Source: Ciborinia camelliae
Taxonomy: Eukaryota > Ascomycota > Leotiomycetes > Helotiales > Sclerotiniaceae
Direction of reading: 5' to 3'
NCBI GenBank assembly: GCA_025890175.1
Contig: JANPYM010000012.1
Coordinates: 1,776,677-1,840,676, forward strand
DNA length: 64,000 bases
The notes under the pieces were generated by a model, which made no database searches, was not told where the DNA came from, and saw nothing but the letters and a program-made list of their open reading frames with translations. Every line of letters starts with the position of its first letter. Position 1 is the stretch's first letter. Position numbers and translations under genes: made by a program. This document shows, one piece after another, positions 33,601 to 45,219 of the stretch.

Positions 33601-36600
33601 AGTCTAGTCTAGTCTAGTTGGAAAAAACATCTACGAAACGCAACGCGCTACCTATACCTGTCTACATACTCGCCAACGAACTTGAGCCGTCGGGGGAGAG
33701 TATGAGGTGGTTTTATTGGTGTATATTTATGCTTAACTGGGTAGGTGGGTAGGTACTTATTGATCGGTATGGTTTATCCAATAATAATAATCCAAGAAAT
33801 TTGCAACTAGTCCTAGTCCTAGTCCTAGTCCGTCTCCCAAAAACAAAATCCAGTCCGTCTAGTTTAAACTAGATGTACTATCCACACCATACATACATAT
33901 TGTTCAAAGAAAAAGAAAAATATTTTGCTCATCAAAGCTTATATTAGTTCTCATCATTAAACTAAACCGTAATTAACATTTATTTATACCATATCTACCT
34001 AATTCAAACTTTAATATAGATCTCTTCCGGGCTACGGTAGATGTCGGAAAATCTTACATTAGTTGGACTACACTATTGGATATAATATTAGTATACGCGG
34101 GCTGGCTAGCAATATCAAGTGCGCTAGCTATTTTATTGATTGCATTCCATTATTATTAAATAGGTAGGTAGGTAGGTAGTCGCTGTCAAATTCTCATTTT
34201 CGAGTGATGATACTATTTAGTTAATTAATGATACATTTATATTCATCTCTCTCTCTCCCTCTCCCTCTCTCTTGATTCTGGAATCGGAGAATGATTTCTC
34301 CCCAAATTGGTCGGCAGCCCTCGAGATAATTTTTGAAACGGATATCGATCACCTATTCTATTCTATTCTCCAGTTCAAACTTTTTATCTATCTAGGTAGA
34401 TATTTGAGAAACATTTCAAATTGATTTCGGTCTTGGTCTCTGATCATACTGTCTCTACAAAGATTGAGGCTTGAAGTATTTGGCAATCGCTCAGAATCTC
34501 AGAATTCCAGAGCTATATTTGGTTGTTGGTTGTTAGATGCCCCGATCCGATACTGGTAGTTTTATTTATGGTTATTTTATAGGTGTTGAGGGTCTAGCGA
34601 ATTAGCAAGGATTTATCAGTGGGTATCATATCGTGGAGAAAAGAAGATCCGTTACCAAGAGCGTCCGAAGGTCTTTTGGAGCTCTTAGATTGCAATACAA
34701 TGTTTCAGAAGAAATCCAGACAGAGAAGATCTTCTCTACTTTACAAGCTCCAACTATCCCCATAGATCATCTTTTGATCTTCACAGCCGTCCATCCATTC
34801 ATCTAATCAGAGGTTGGTTTTTAAGGATCACATATTCTCTTTGATAGATACCTTTATCATTATTGCATTCATAGATATAGCAATTCCTTGTAACTTATTC
34901 AGTTGTGTCTTTTGGTTCACGTCTGAGTTGTCAATAATTAAGGTAGCTTTATTTGGTCAACGCCGGATTGACAAATGGGGTAGACCATAGCTTTTCTTGA
35001 TGTAAAACTTTTGATTGATAGAAGCTTTGAGGAGGCGCGTTGTGATCTTGGACTGATACTATGTTGTAATATGATATGAAATGACATAGAAAATTGAAGT
35101 AGTAAACATACTAACGTCATCATTCTCTGGGTGGTGAAGATTGAACCTTGCCTCTGGACAAACTTCAAATCTGCTCCTGTTTCTACTAATGCATGAGAAA
35201 ATCATTTCAGTAATATAATCATGGCTTGTAGAATCTTGTGTAATACTAGGTAGCTAATATTCCTTTTCTATAAATGTCCGGGAGTTGGAAACACATATGT
35301 TCGTTTTTAAGCATATCAGTTTCCGAGAAAGGCCGCTGATAATGTAACATCTAGTCACCAGGTAAGGTCTTATGTCTGGTGTATCAATAACACTAACTAA
35401 TCTTCCGTATATCTTGATGCCAGAAGAGCCCCGGATATCTAACTCTCACCAGAATGCTGCATGCATTCTGAATGCATTTAGGAAGCTAAACAAAGGACCG
35501 CTTTATCAATCACTTACAGTTGGAGATGTAGGAATGTATGAAGATGAAATTAAATACCATTTAGCTAAATAGTACCAGTTTTCGGGAACTTGAGATGTCA
35601 TCATGCTTGCGGATGATGCCCCATGTATTTCTCGAGAAAAGACTTGGAATCATCTCTAACTTGAAGACAAAGAGTTTAATATCCGGTATGTGTATGTGTT
35701 TTCCCATGTGACAAGATTCAAAGCTCAAGAAATGAAGTTCAATTCCTAGTGCTTTTACGCGATATGGAAGAGCAAGTTGTTACTCCTTTGATCCTCCTCC
35801 GGGACTTGTTGTCTACTTTGACCACGCGTTTATATTTCGAATTCATATCATCATTCGTTACAAGAACTTTTATAGAAAAACGCAAGGATATCTTGAATCC
35901 GTTTTTCGCAAACTTGCGAAAAGAAGTCAAGGATATTACAGTCTCTTCACATGAATTGTCAAACAAAAAAAAATGAATATGATCAAATGGAAGGGGCAAG
36001 AAATCCGAAACGATGCGTCAGATTTTATAAATTGATGAAGCATAAAGCTGGTACTAAGAAATTAACCCAGCCTAGCATTTTAACCGCCATTGCCATTGCA
36101 GAATCTCGATTTGACAGAAGGAAGATGGAGATGGGGGATATTACATGAATTGAGGGCAAAGAATCTAACAAGTGTACGAAAAGACAGGTGCATTCAAAGA
36201 CTATATCAAAAAACTACTGATGAATCCGAAAGAGAGAGAAAGGAGGTGAATAGGAATAATGATTACAAAGATTGAGGATCCGGGACCGGCGACTCTCTCC
36301 CATAAGTTTTTTCCCATTGCACTTCACTAAAGCTCTCGTCATATCAGACAGTTCATTGACTGAAATGCTATCTCTTTTGTCATTCTATTCAAATCTAATT
36401 CTGGATAGATTTTCTTTGTGGAACAATAACATAATTTTCAATGTATATTTCATATTAAATTTATAAAACATTAATGGACAGGTTAAAGTCTATGCCACAC
36501 CGAACAAATCTTTCTTCCATCGCCCACTATGTCAAAAGATACCCTGGAGCGCCGTGCAGATCTTGGGCAAGAAAGCAACAAAACCTACCAAGACGCCGCC

Positions 36601-36683
36601 CAGAACAAGCTTCGAAGAACCAAAACCAAAAATAAAACGCTACGTTGCAGTCATGTTACCATATCAACCCAATTGACCACTTG
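30682..36683. other. 6 kb gene-poor, microsatellite-rich region
   Basis: No gene can be supported. Repeats: (CTC)n at about 31214-31240, (GTTTCC)n at about 33108-33132, (TCTAG)n at about 33583-33618, (CTAGTC)n at about 33807-33831, (AGGT)n at about 34161-34179, and many short ACCTACCT/AGGTAGGT stretches. The open frame at 31161-31391 has a leucine run made by the CTC repeat and is probably spurious. Frames at 35372-35572, 35749-35976 and 35951-36148 are lysine-rich and might be exons of an unknown or decayed gene; I cannot join them convincingly. Confidence 0.55.
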
Positions 36684-38564
36684 TCATAGGTCAAATCTAA
36701 TTTGTTTCATCATTCGCTGCAAGCCCTCTTCAATACCCAGGAATGTTTCCTCCAATAATCCAGTCGGGGCACTTATATCACCGGGTTGCATCAAAAAACA
36801 GCTCCGTATCCTAGTACAAGCACCCAGACAGTTCCCAAGTTCCTTGGCGATGATTTCCGAGAATAATCTCCGCTGATCTGCAACATCGATTTTGAACGTG
36901 CCGAAATCAAGCTGTGGGAGCCCGAAAGAAGTTGAGCATGATGGGGAATTAGAATTAGAAGGTGTGGTTCGGGGAGATGGGATCGAGGGAGAGCGCTTTC
37001 GATGGTAGTCTTGCGTGAACATGAAGCAGGCTTGCGAATATAGATCGTGAATATGTTTTAATGCGATCACGTAAGTCATCAGAGGAGTAAAGTCCATAGG
37101 CGGCGACATGTTGTAACCATTCTCTGGCTGGCTCTCGGAGTGAACGAAGAAAAAGTTCTCCGGGATGGTAATTTGAGCTGCGCTTGGTGCTCGTGTGCTG
37201 TCGAATATTTGGGCAAGCTCTGAAACTGCGCTCTTGTTGGTAGCGAGTATCACATCGAGAGATAGTGAGGAAGGATCTCGAAGCAGTTTCTGGAGTTTGC
37301 TAATGATGGTGAAGCATTTGGATGTGAAGCGCCAGGAAGCTTCAGAAGGTATTATTGAGGAAGATATGGGGGAAGACATATGTTGCGACTGGGAAATAAT
37401 CGAGGCGGTATCGTCTCGCGAGTTTGGTGAAATTCGGCTCATGTTGTGATGATTTCTATTCATTTGGCTGGTGGTCGAGGCGAAGGTGAAGCCTCGATCA
37501 AAACAAGAATCTGCATCGAAGGAAGCACTACTCTCGGGGTAATCATGTATCTCACCGGAGTAGCTATTGTGATGCCGTATTGAAACTGTCGGACGTGTAT
37601 AAGATTGAGATTGAGATCTCCATCGCATATCGGTATGGGGATGTTGAGATAGAGGTAGAGGTTGTTTGTCAGATGACTCAGAACGGGGCCTTTTCTGAGA
37701 AAGATGTTCAGGGACTGGTGGAATCGGCATTGGATTACTCTTCTGTCTCTTGGGACTTCTGATATCATCATGAGAGTTGATAGTAGCAGGAATTTCATGA
37801 ATTGAAAAGTCATACTCCGAATCTCCATACCCCGAGTCATTCATAGTATCCGAGCTAGAGGTTTTATCGGGAGCAACCGAGTTGAGAACATCTGGTCCAT
37901 CATCAGAACTAAAATCCCATAAGAATTCGTGTCCCAACATTGGTGTTTCTAGATAAGACGTATCCATGTTTGTCAAACTTGTCGAAAAATTATCTGGTAT
38001 CGAGCTCAAGGTAGGTTTGCCAATGTTATCCTCCGTAAGAAGCTTGGGACTGCATTGTGCGGGTGAACAGATAATATTAATGCTATCTTCCACAGGTGCC
38101 CCGTTTTGATTGTTGTTTGAATGATTTACGGCAGCTCCGTCTTGCACAATTTGTATACTTGCGACTGGTGCCATTGCTGTTGGCGTTTGTATATTTATAT
38201 TTGGTGCATGATTCCCAGATCTGATTTGCAAATTATTAGTTCTTTGGCTCTAAACTTGAGGAATATATTCATTCGGATTAACATGCCTAGAAGCTGCTCC
38301 TGCATTCGCGGTATCTTTGGGGGGTGATGTTCGCCTCCGATGACCTTGCACTTTTCCCACCATGGAGACACTGTAAGTGCATGTTTGCTGGTTATATACA
38401 CATCGTCGACAACCTGTGCGTTCTCCGCTGCATCTGACCTACTGGAAATGAATACTTTGAATGGTTTGGGGAGGATGTTGAATGTTCCTAACCTTGGAAG
38501 AATGGCATTCATTACAAGCATGTCGTAGCTTTGGAGGCTTTTGTGGTCTGTTATTTGAAGCCAT
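36684..38564 (-). CDS. BOA13: Zn2Cys6 transcription factor, AflR-like; probable botcinic acid regulator
   Basis: Likely pathway activator of the adjacent polyketide cluster, acting in the nucleus. On the minus strand the exons are 38564-38493, 38438-38287 and 38220-36684, giving 586 residues. The binuclear zinc cluster reads CNECHSSKVRC then SGERTGCRRCVYNQQTC, with C-x2-C-x6-C-x6-C-x2-C-x6-C spacing. It spans intron 1. The C-terminal ~250 residues (RLFSEIIAKELGNCLGACTR region) resemble the AflR regulatory domain. Intron 2 appears to use a GC-AG donor (AG/GCATGT); any reading without it meets a TAG. An in-frame upstream ATG at 38878 joins through three further plausible introns and may be the true start. 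The symbol rests on cluster synteny with Botrytis. Confidence 0.75.
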
Positions 38565-40711
38565 GGTTAGAATTTTTTGATACTGAAAGTTAAAGATGAA
38601 TGGCAATAGCGTACGGTGACATTTCGAGGAGGAGTTATAGTAGATTCAGAGATAGGAACTGTTGGATACAAGAGAGGCTTACTCAAACGTGCTTTTCGCA
38701 AATGATCTACATAGATTTTAGTTAAATTCATATCCTCAATGTAACTATCGTTATCTTTCCCAAAGGTTCTTTGCGGGACGGACTCGCACTCGGACTCGTA
38801 ACGGGCTCACTCACCCGCATAAAGAATGGTGGGGGTGGAAACATGCTGATTCTCCTCGCCCTGGGCCGTCGTTGTCATTTTGATTAAGTTTCGCATCGAT
38901 TGTTACTAGGTCATATAAGGTTTATGCCAAGGTCAACAAACCCACAGAGGCTAAACCCGCATACGCACTATAAACTTTAAAATTTATGAGCCTCAAATCA
39001 AGCCTAGCTCTAATTGAGAATAAAGTCCAGGCAATACAACATACTCTAGACTAGCTGATCTAGGCACTAATCTGCAGTTTCTATCAAGATCCTAGACAAA
39101 ATATAGTGCTCTCAGCATACATGCCCGAATTATTCAGGTTACATATGCTGAAATAGCCTATAAATGCCAATCAAAAAGGCCACGTCCCGTACGTGCCAAG
39201 TATAGCCATATTTCCCCAGATTTTAGAGTTACCGAGCTGATACCGGCATGGCGGCAGACGCATGAAAAATAGGGACGTATTGGTGGAACCAACCCACTGT
39301 TATGAAATGAGAATACTATAAGTGGTCACAAACGTTAAAGATTGGACTTTTAGAAGATAGGCTTACAGACTTTCCACGGCGATTAACAATCTAGAGCTTA
39401 TTTGGGGTAAGAAATTACTAAGAATGAACAAATCTGCATCTAACTGTATGCTTTTCGTATTTAGTGCGCATTTCAGATCGTGACATTTACTTGTCATGGT
39501 GATTTAGATGCAGATCACCAATCACTGCTAAGTTCAATGTCATTGGAGCTTGGGCTGACCGCTGACAGCTGTCCAATCAATTGGGCTATTACCGGCAAAT
39601 ACCCACTGTCTAAACTCATAATACATTAACATGATTCAATCGATTTGGCTCTGGGTTAGGTGTATCGATTAAACAGAGTACATAATTGAAAGGATTAGCA
39701 AAGTGGATATGAAATTTTATTTAAATGAATAACTTTTCCTCTCCACTTTATTCACCTGTTGCCTCGCCTCACCTCGCCTCCGCAAAGTTAGAGATTGAAA
39801 ACGTCTTAGTATATATTCTTACAAGTGAGTTTAGACGGTACTGATATAAACGCTAGATATGAGTAAGGCCAAAAATTATTTTTTAGCGATAAATCTTTAC
39901 TAAAGCAATTTTTAACCGCACGAAACAGTAGGTAACCATACGCTAAGGTAGTACTTGAATTTTACAGCCTAGTAACCGCAGCATTAAACGAGAAACCCCT
40001 TTCTCGTATAGATTGCCAATACTCTTTTCTTCACATTATTGTGGAATCCTATTAGTCTGTATCATTGTAAAACAATTTACAATTCGTCTTTTCAATAAAG
40101 GTCTCAGGCTTGTACAATTTTCTTTTTTCTTTTGCAGATTATATAATGAACGTAGAAGCTCTGAGTGGTCAAGTATCCATGTTTTGAGCTTGGGACAGGT
40201 AGAAATTTCAGGCCCACTTAGCCACTTGGGGTAGCTGTAGAAAAAGGGTGTGGCTGTAAAATTGTAAAGTTTAGTATATTGCAATTGAATGCAATACATT
40301 TTGAAACAAGTTCAAGCGAAATTCTGCAAGAGCAAATCAAAAAATGTGTGCAAAGATCTCGATTCTCTAACCACATTAACTGTTAGTGCTAGGTGCTAGG
40401 TGCTAGATGCTAGGTGCTAGTGACTTGGTCTCCCGGAGTTACGTAGACATAAAGTTTATTTTAAGCGCGCTAGAGTTCACTATAGGAAGGCGGCTTAGGC
40501 GGTACGGGCCGGACAAGGGGGCACGGCCGGACATTTCCCACTAGTGCCCCTTCCTATCAATTACCAAGTTGCCATCTAATTTTATTTTCATGTGGTCTCC
40601 TTATATCCATGTTTTCAATATCGTTCATAATTGGATGACTACATACAGAACACTGCAGCAATTTCATTTCTGGACTTAAGTAGTGGGCCAAAAAGGCGAG
40701 ATTGGATGCTA
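38565..40711. other. regulator upstream region and spacer
   Basis: 38565-38878 probably contains 5' exons of the regulator (see finding). The rest, about 1.8 kb, shows no gene. A 7-bp tandem repeat (GGTGCTA, about five copies, one with a change) sits at about 40386-40420. Confidence 0.55.
40386..40420. repeat. 7-bp tandem repeat, unit GGTGCTA
   Basis: About five head-to-tail copies, one carrying an A for G change, between the regulator and the small cluster protein. Confidence 0.8.
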
Positions 40712-41377
40712 TCAAAATCTGGTCAGAGAATCTACATTTTGTACGACATGGTATTCACAAGTCGGACGTTTACTTTCAATATGTTCCTGCGACAAAGGCC
40801 GCATATTACCCACGAGTTTGGTTAACTCCACATCCCCCGCGGCGCAAAGCGCCGCCTTAATCTCCTCCACTGTGGCATCATCCGGGCCGAAACGTGCCCC
40901 CCGACTCATTATCGCAACCTGTGCAGGAAGGCCCACTGTAGACCCCGGGAGTGGAGCGGAATACAACACGACCCAGTCCACCTGTTGAGCATCTGAACCC
41001 CAGGCAAGGAACGCAACGTGGTCTGAAATATGGCTCAGGTGTCCTGTACATTGGCAGAGCCATGCATCATCCAAACCAACAATGGGGGAGTCGATTCCAA
41101 AGGCGGTGTAGACGCGTTCTGGCTGGCTGAGTGGGGTGAGAGATACCAGCTCTTGGTTTGTGCAGGGCCACACGCCATTCATGACTGGTGCATACTGAAT
41201 GACAAAGTTCTTGGTGCGTTCCCAGTAATATTGCTGAGACGTATGGGTCATGTGCCACGATCCATACAACCAGTTCTCTGGAGTAGGAGTCCATGATTTG
41301 TCTTGCGCGACCTCGATGAATGATGGAGGTGGTCGAACTTTGACCGTTGTTTTTGATTGGGGTGTGGTGCTTGTCAT
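40712..41377 (-). CDS. BOA12: conserved cluster protein of unknown function
   Basis: Intronless 221-residue protein with no signal peptide or membrane segment. The stretch TPENWLYGSWHMTHTSQQYY near residue 33 and the following beta-rich sequence resemble small calycin/lipocalin-like proteins that recur in fungal metabolite clusters; this is an impression, not a proven family. No catalytic motif stands out. It lies between the regulator and the acyltransferase, in the same orientation as both, and has a CGG-N3-CCG site 176 nt upstream of its start. Position and content match BOA12 of the Botrytis botcinic acid cluster, described there as of unknown role. A binding, cyclisation-assisting or isomerase role is speculative. 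Confidence 0.65.
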   Translation of the reverse strand: MTSTTPQSKTTVKVRPPPSFIEVAQDKSWTPTPENWLYGSWHMTHTSQQYYWERTKNFVIQYAPVMNGVWPCTNQELVSLTPLSQPERVYTAFGIDSPIVGLDDAWLCQCTGHLSHISDHVAFLAWGSDAQQVDWVVLYSAPLPGSTVGLPAQVAIMSRGARFGPDDATVEEIKAALCAAGDVELTKLVGNMRPLSQEHIESKRPTCEYHVVQNVDSLTRF

Positions 41378-42487
41378 TGTATATATTTGTTGATGTATGA
41401 ATGACCTGATTCAGCTGTATGCTCAATTGAATGAGGAAGGCATGGAGTAAAATATAAGTGATTCGCGAAGCTTAAGCGGTGGCCTTTACGAGATGTCAAG
41501 GTTGAGTGCACCTCGATTTGTATATTGTGGTCGGTGTTCTCATAATGACGATCGGCCACCGCTGCCATCCTCGAAAAATTCCTTTTACGTTTCGATTTGC
41601 GTACGGAGCGTATACATGTAGTGTTCCACTCCTGTCATTAACCCGGCTCATCATATAACCCCCCTTCTAGTTCTGTCCAATGGGGCAATCATGCAAATAC
41701 TTGAGTGCTCTATCTCCATAAGACGCCCATGTGTTTACAAGGCTTTTTTAATTCGATTTTGGGATACACAGAAGTAAAAAAGCAATATTCCGTGCACTAA
41801 TAATTTCAATGGTCTGGGTATAACTGTATTCGCATTCATGATTCATAAGTCACAATTTGTATCAACATACGCGGTCATTACAGCTATCGCATAACTCTCA
41901 GTTCAAACATATCAAACAAGGTAAAAGGGTATTTTCAAAATTCCAAATATTCTTTGCAATAACCGAATACACGTTGGGAAAAATCACCCATCGATTAGAT
42001 AGACAAGATGATTGGACAATGGGCCAATTAGCTCATGGGGTGGAATAGTAGAATCCTTCCATGATTGCCAACACAAGAGCTAAAAACTATAAATCCCAAT
42101 TCGAAAACATCCTTGTTTAACGGTGGATCAAGATAAACGAGACTTCCATTGATAAGTAGGTAACCACACTCTGAGGCTGCATAAATCCTTATCATATCAG
42201 ATTAAAGTATCATCGTAGGCGAACAACTTCACATTTTTCTAACCTGCCCATCCAAATTTAGAGTTGCAGATGTCGAGTTTAGAACGGCCGAAGAGTTCGG
42301 AGATGGAAAAGTGCAAATCTTTGTTCCTGGGTAAATAAAACTACATCGTTGTTGATTGCAGGGAAAGCCCATACAATCATCATAGGTTGGAATCACACCG
42401 AGAGCTGGGACATCTTCACAGATATCACAGTATCTTTTATGCGTCCAGTGTTCTTCAAAGGTCTGCCAACCAATCCTCTGCTTCCAT
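41378..42487. other. intergenic region, promoter of the small cluster protein
   Basis: Holds CGGCCACCG at 41553-41561 and an inverted 9-mer pair GCGGTGGCC (41476-41484) / GGCCACCGC (41554-41562). The remainder, to the acyltransferase stop, shows no gene. Confidence 0.6.
41553..41561. promoter_or_regulatory. CGG-N3-CCG palindrome upstream of BOA12
   Basis: CGGCCACCG, 176 nt before the start codon. This form of inverted CGG is bound by many Zn2Cys6 dimers. It shares its layout with sites in three other cluster promoter regions. Confidence 0.45.
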
Positions 42488-43912
42488 TTAACCGAATACA
42501 GGCGTCATCCATCTACTCCAATCTTCATCTTCCCTCAATCGCTTGACTGCTGATTTCTCGATCCAAACAATCAAATCCACGTTCCCATCCCGTTGCGCTG
42601 GCATTGGCACTACTCTCGGGATACAATCCAAGAAAGGATTGGCCATCCTCAGAGCATCTTGAAAACCCAGATTGCCGCCCCAGTCTTGCTCATAATACCC
42701 CATGTCTTTCAAATTGCTGATAACTAGAATAGGATTGAGTGTCTTGGCATACGATACACGTTCCTCTGTGATATCACCCAAGCCGTCCAGAAAACCGATG
42801 ATATCTCTCATGTGCTTATCAGTGAAATCACTCCGTGCTTCCGAGATAGCAAGTGCGGCTTCAAAGGCAGACTGAGGATGAATATCAAGAGTGATGGGAA
42901 ACCCAAGAGCGGAATTCCCCATGAATTCCTTTGGAAGTGGTGGATCGAGGACTGTGCGTCCATCATATGCAACCGAGAGATTTCCCCGTAAAGACTTTTG
43001 ATTCAAATTCAATATTCTAGCACGGTTGACGCAGCACCACACAAATCCAGCCAGCGCATCGTTCACTGTCAGCCAGGATGCCCCTGATCCTTCTATGGAA
43101 AGAGCACCTCTAAGTTCCCCAAGCTTGGCGTTTGAGATGCAGAAAAGCGCACTTTCCATCTCAGTGACTGATTTTGGAGAAGGGTCGATAAGGTGGTTCC
43201 TGGGATCTTCAAGCGCTGAATTAGCGGCCTGGAGCTTGTATTCTCGAATATCCATTCTTTCAACGTTGGGATTTCCATGCATAAGTGGAGATCGGTCAAT
43301 AAAGCTAGGTAAAACCTCAACATGCAAGTGATCGGTGGTGCCTTCGCCTTCGGTGGGCCAAGAAGCCTTCACATTTCTTGATAGAATAGATAGAATGTTA
43401 TTCCAGGCAAGTACATCACATGCCGTATGAAGGACACTCAAATGTAGAATTAATCCTCCATCAATGAAGTTTGCCTGCGCAGCTATAACTGGTATTCTTT
43501 CCAGACTCATATACTGCTTGGCGGGACTGAGGCAATTGTCTGTGAACGCACTACTTGGAAACCTTGCTTTCCTTAAACTTTTGTAAGAATGTGGCCAAGC
43601 ATTTCCACTGCCAGTACGGAGGTCGTTAAAAATTAACTGATTGCCTTCAAAATCTTCGGGTAGAGTTTCGATCTGAAAGCCGCCTGGGGAGCCAGTGGAA
43701 ACAACTGACCCGCCTAGGAAAGGAATCTGCTTGATGGTCTTCTTCAAGCCTAGTTTTAGATGGTTATAAATATCTTCAATGTTGCTGCGGCGAGATATTG
43801 GCCAGCTTGTGTTTATACCGATTACATAAGTTCGAGGCATGAGAAGATCGAGTGGTGTCAACTTGGTGATTAAGGTTTCGGCCTGGGAGGGCCTTGAAGT
43901 ACTGCTAGACAT
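42488..43912 (-). CDS. BOA11: BAHD/trichothecene-O-acetyltransferase-like acyltransferase
   Basis: Intronless 474-residue enzyme that would move an acyl group to a hydroxyl. The catalytic HxxxD motif is present as HTACD near residue 161, and a DFGWG-like structural motif appears as DWGGN near residue 423, both at the usual places for the transferase family (PF02458 type). The length is normal and there is no signal peptide. It is divergent from the thioesterase gene, with 347 nt between start codons. In the botcinic acid pathway the natural inference is acylation of the polyketide core with the side chain, or acetylation; sequence alone does not decide. Order and orientation match BOA11. Confidence 0.82.
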   Translation of the reverse strand: MSSSTSRPSQAETLITKLTPLDLLMPRTYVIGINTSWPISRRSNIEDIYNHLKLGLKKTIKQIPFLGGSVVSTGSPGGFQIETLPEDFEGNQLIFNDLRTGSGNAWPHSYKSLRKARFPSSAFTDNCLSPAKQYMSLERIPVIAAQANFIDGGLILHLSVLHTACDVLAWNNILSILSRNVKASWPTEGEGTTDHLHVEVLPSFIDRSPLMHGNPNVERMDIREYKLQAANSALEDPRNHLIDPSPKSVTEMESALFCISNAKLGELRGALSIEGSGASWLTVNDALAGFVWCCVNRARILNLNQKSLRGNLSVAYDGRTVLDPPLPKEFMGNSALGFPITLDIHPQSAFEAALAISEARSDFTDKHMRDIIGFLDGLGDITEERVSYAKTLNPILVISNLKDMGYYEQDWGGNLGFQDALRMANPFLDCIPRVVPMPAQRDGNVDLIVWIEKSAVKRLREDEDWSRWMTPVFG

Positions 43913-44259
43913 TTTTATGAAAATCTAGGTAGAAAATTGAGATTCATTGAATTTTTCGAGTTCGTAGAATGCCTTTGTAAATTTGGGAACCTCTAATAGG
44001 AGGTATGTTCTCTGGATTTTTTGATGTGTTGGAGATTATACCCACTTGTCAATGTCTCCGACGTATCCCCACAACTACCTAGGTCGGCTGGGTTTCCGGC
44101 GACCGGTTATCTATCCGATCATCCACGCTTGCGAATGTTCTACATCTCCGATCTGATTTCCATTCTGTATTTGACGTGAATGTCTGTCCCCAAATTCAAA
44201 TAACCAAACATCCGCATTTAACTGTCTTATATACGTACATACATAGATACTTAGAAATT
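43913..44259. promoter_or_regulatory. shared divergent promoter of acyltransferase and thioesterase
   Basis: A 347-nt space between two divergent cluster genes. It contains ACCTAGGT at 44077-44084 and a CGG-N3-CCG palindrome at 44097-44105, placed 155 and 185 nt from the two start codons, so one regulator site could serve both genes. Confidence 0.6.
44097..44105. promoter_or_regulatory. CGG-N3-CCG palindrome in BOA10/BOA11 promoter
   Basis: CGGCGACCG inside CCGGCGACCGG. It differs by one base from CGGTGACCG upstream of the FAD monooxygenase. Confidence 0.5.
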
Positions 44260-45219
44260 ATGGAGAACCCGGTCTTGATTCAAAAAGCCGCTCGGCGATA
44301 CAAATCTGCAATTCCATTATTCCTGTTTCATGATGGTGGTGGAACAGTTTTGCCATATTACTTTCTCGAAAGCTTAAATCGAAATGTATGGGGGATATCA
44401 TATCCACATCTCAATGATGGTGGCATTTTTGAGAATGGAATTAAGGGGATGGGAGAACTGTATGCAGGATTCATCCGTGGGAAGGTCCCCAAAGGCAAAG
44501 TCCTACTGGGTGGTCAGTTTTCCTTTCTCTAACCCATAGTCCACTACTAAAGTTTGCTACAGGTTGGTCCGCGGGTGGCTCAATAGCAATCCAAGTTGCA
44601 AAATGTTTGGAGAATATTCCAGAAATTTGTGTAGCTGGCACAATCTTGCTTGATACGCCATTTCCTGATTTCCCTGACTGGCGACCAAAGGACGCACCGC
44701 CAGTCCAGTTTCATATTCCAGTAGCCCCGGATCAAACAGCAAAGAGCAGATTGGCACAGCAGCAAGCAGTGAATGATATTATCCACGCGCTTTCAGTCTG
44801 GGAGTTGCCAACTTGGGAGAATTCAAAGTAAGATTTCCTTTGATTATTCCATCTGAACTGTACGAGGATATTAACGATGGGTTAAGGTGCAGACGACCGC
44901 CACCCGCAGTCTTTATAAGGGCACTCGAAGTAGTCCCGACAGAGAAGGTTGTGGAAGTCGATTGGTTTCGAGAAGAATATGCTTTAGGGTGGCGTAGATA
45001 TCCATACGATTTTATAATTAAGGAGCTTCGAGTTGAGGGAGATCATTTCAGCATCTTCACTCCCTCGTGTGGCAGTGTGAGTAGTTGCATGTCAACCCCC
45101 GTTGAACCAATTGACTGACTGGGTATTTGTAGCTACCAGAGTTAACTACGAAGTTGAGGGAAGCTTGTGAGCTACTAGATTCCAAGGAGGAGATTGAAAT
45201 TTTAGCGTCGGCGTTATGA
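44260..45219 (+). CDS. BOA10: stand-alone PKS/NRPS-type thioesterase
   Basis: Alpha/beta hydrolase of the thioesterase-domain type that releases chains from PKS or NRPS carriers, here as a free protein. Exons 44260-44512, 44563-44827, 44887-45076 and 45133-45219 give 264 residues. Seen: N-terminal PLFLFHDGGGT (oxyanion region), nucleophile GWSAGGS spanning intron 1, and C-terminal GDHFSIF with the catalytic histidine. An in-frame ATG at 44176 would add 28 residues; I prefer 44260, where the homologous region begins. The reducing PKS downstream has no thioesterase domain, so acting in trans on it, or on the edge PKS, is a reasonable inference. Placement matches BOA10. Confidence 0.78.

Noticed and set aside
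35372..36275. Possible multi-exon gene in the desert
   Set aside because: Frames are lysine-rich, but no consistent splice chain or recognisable sequence could be found, so no CDS is listed.
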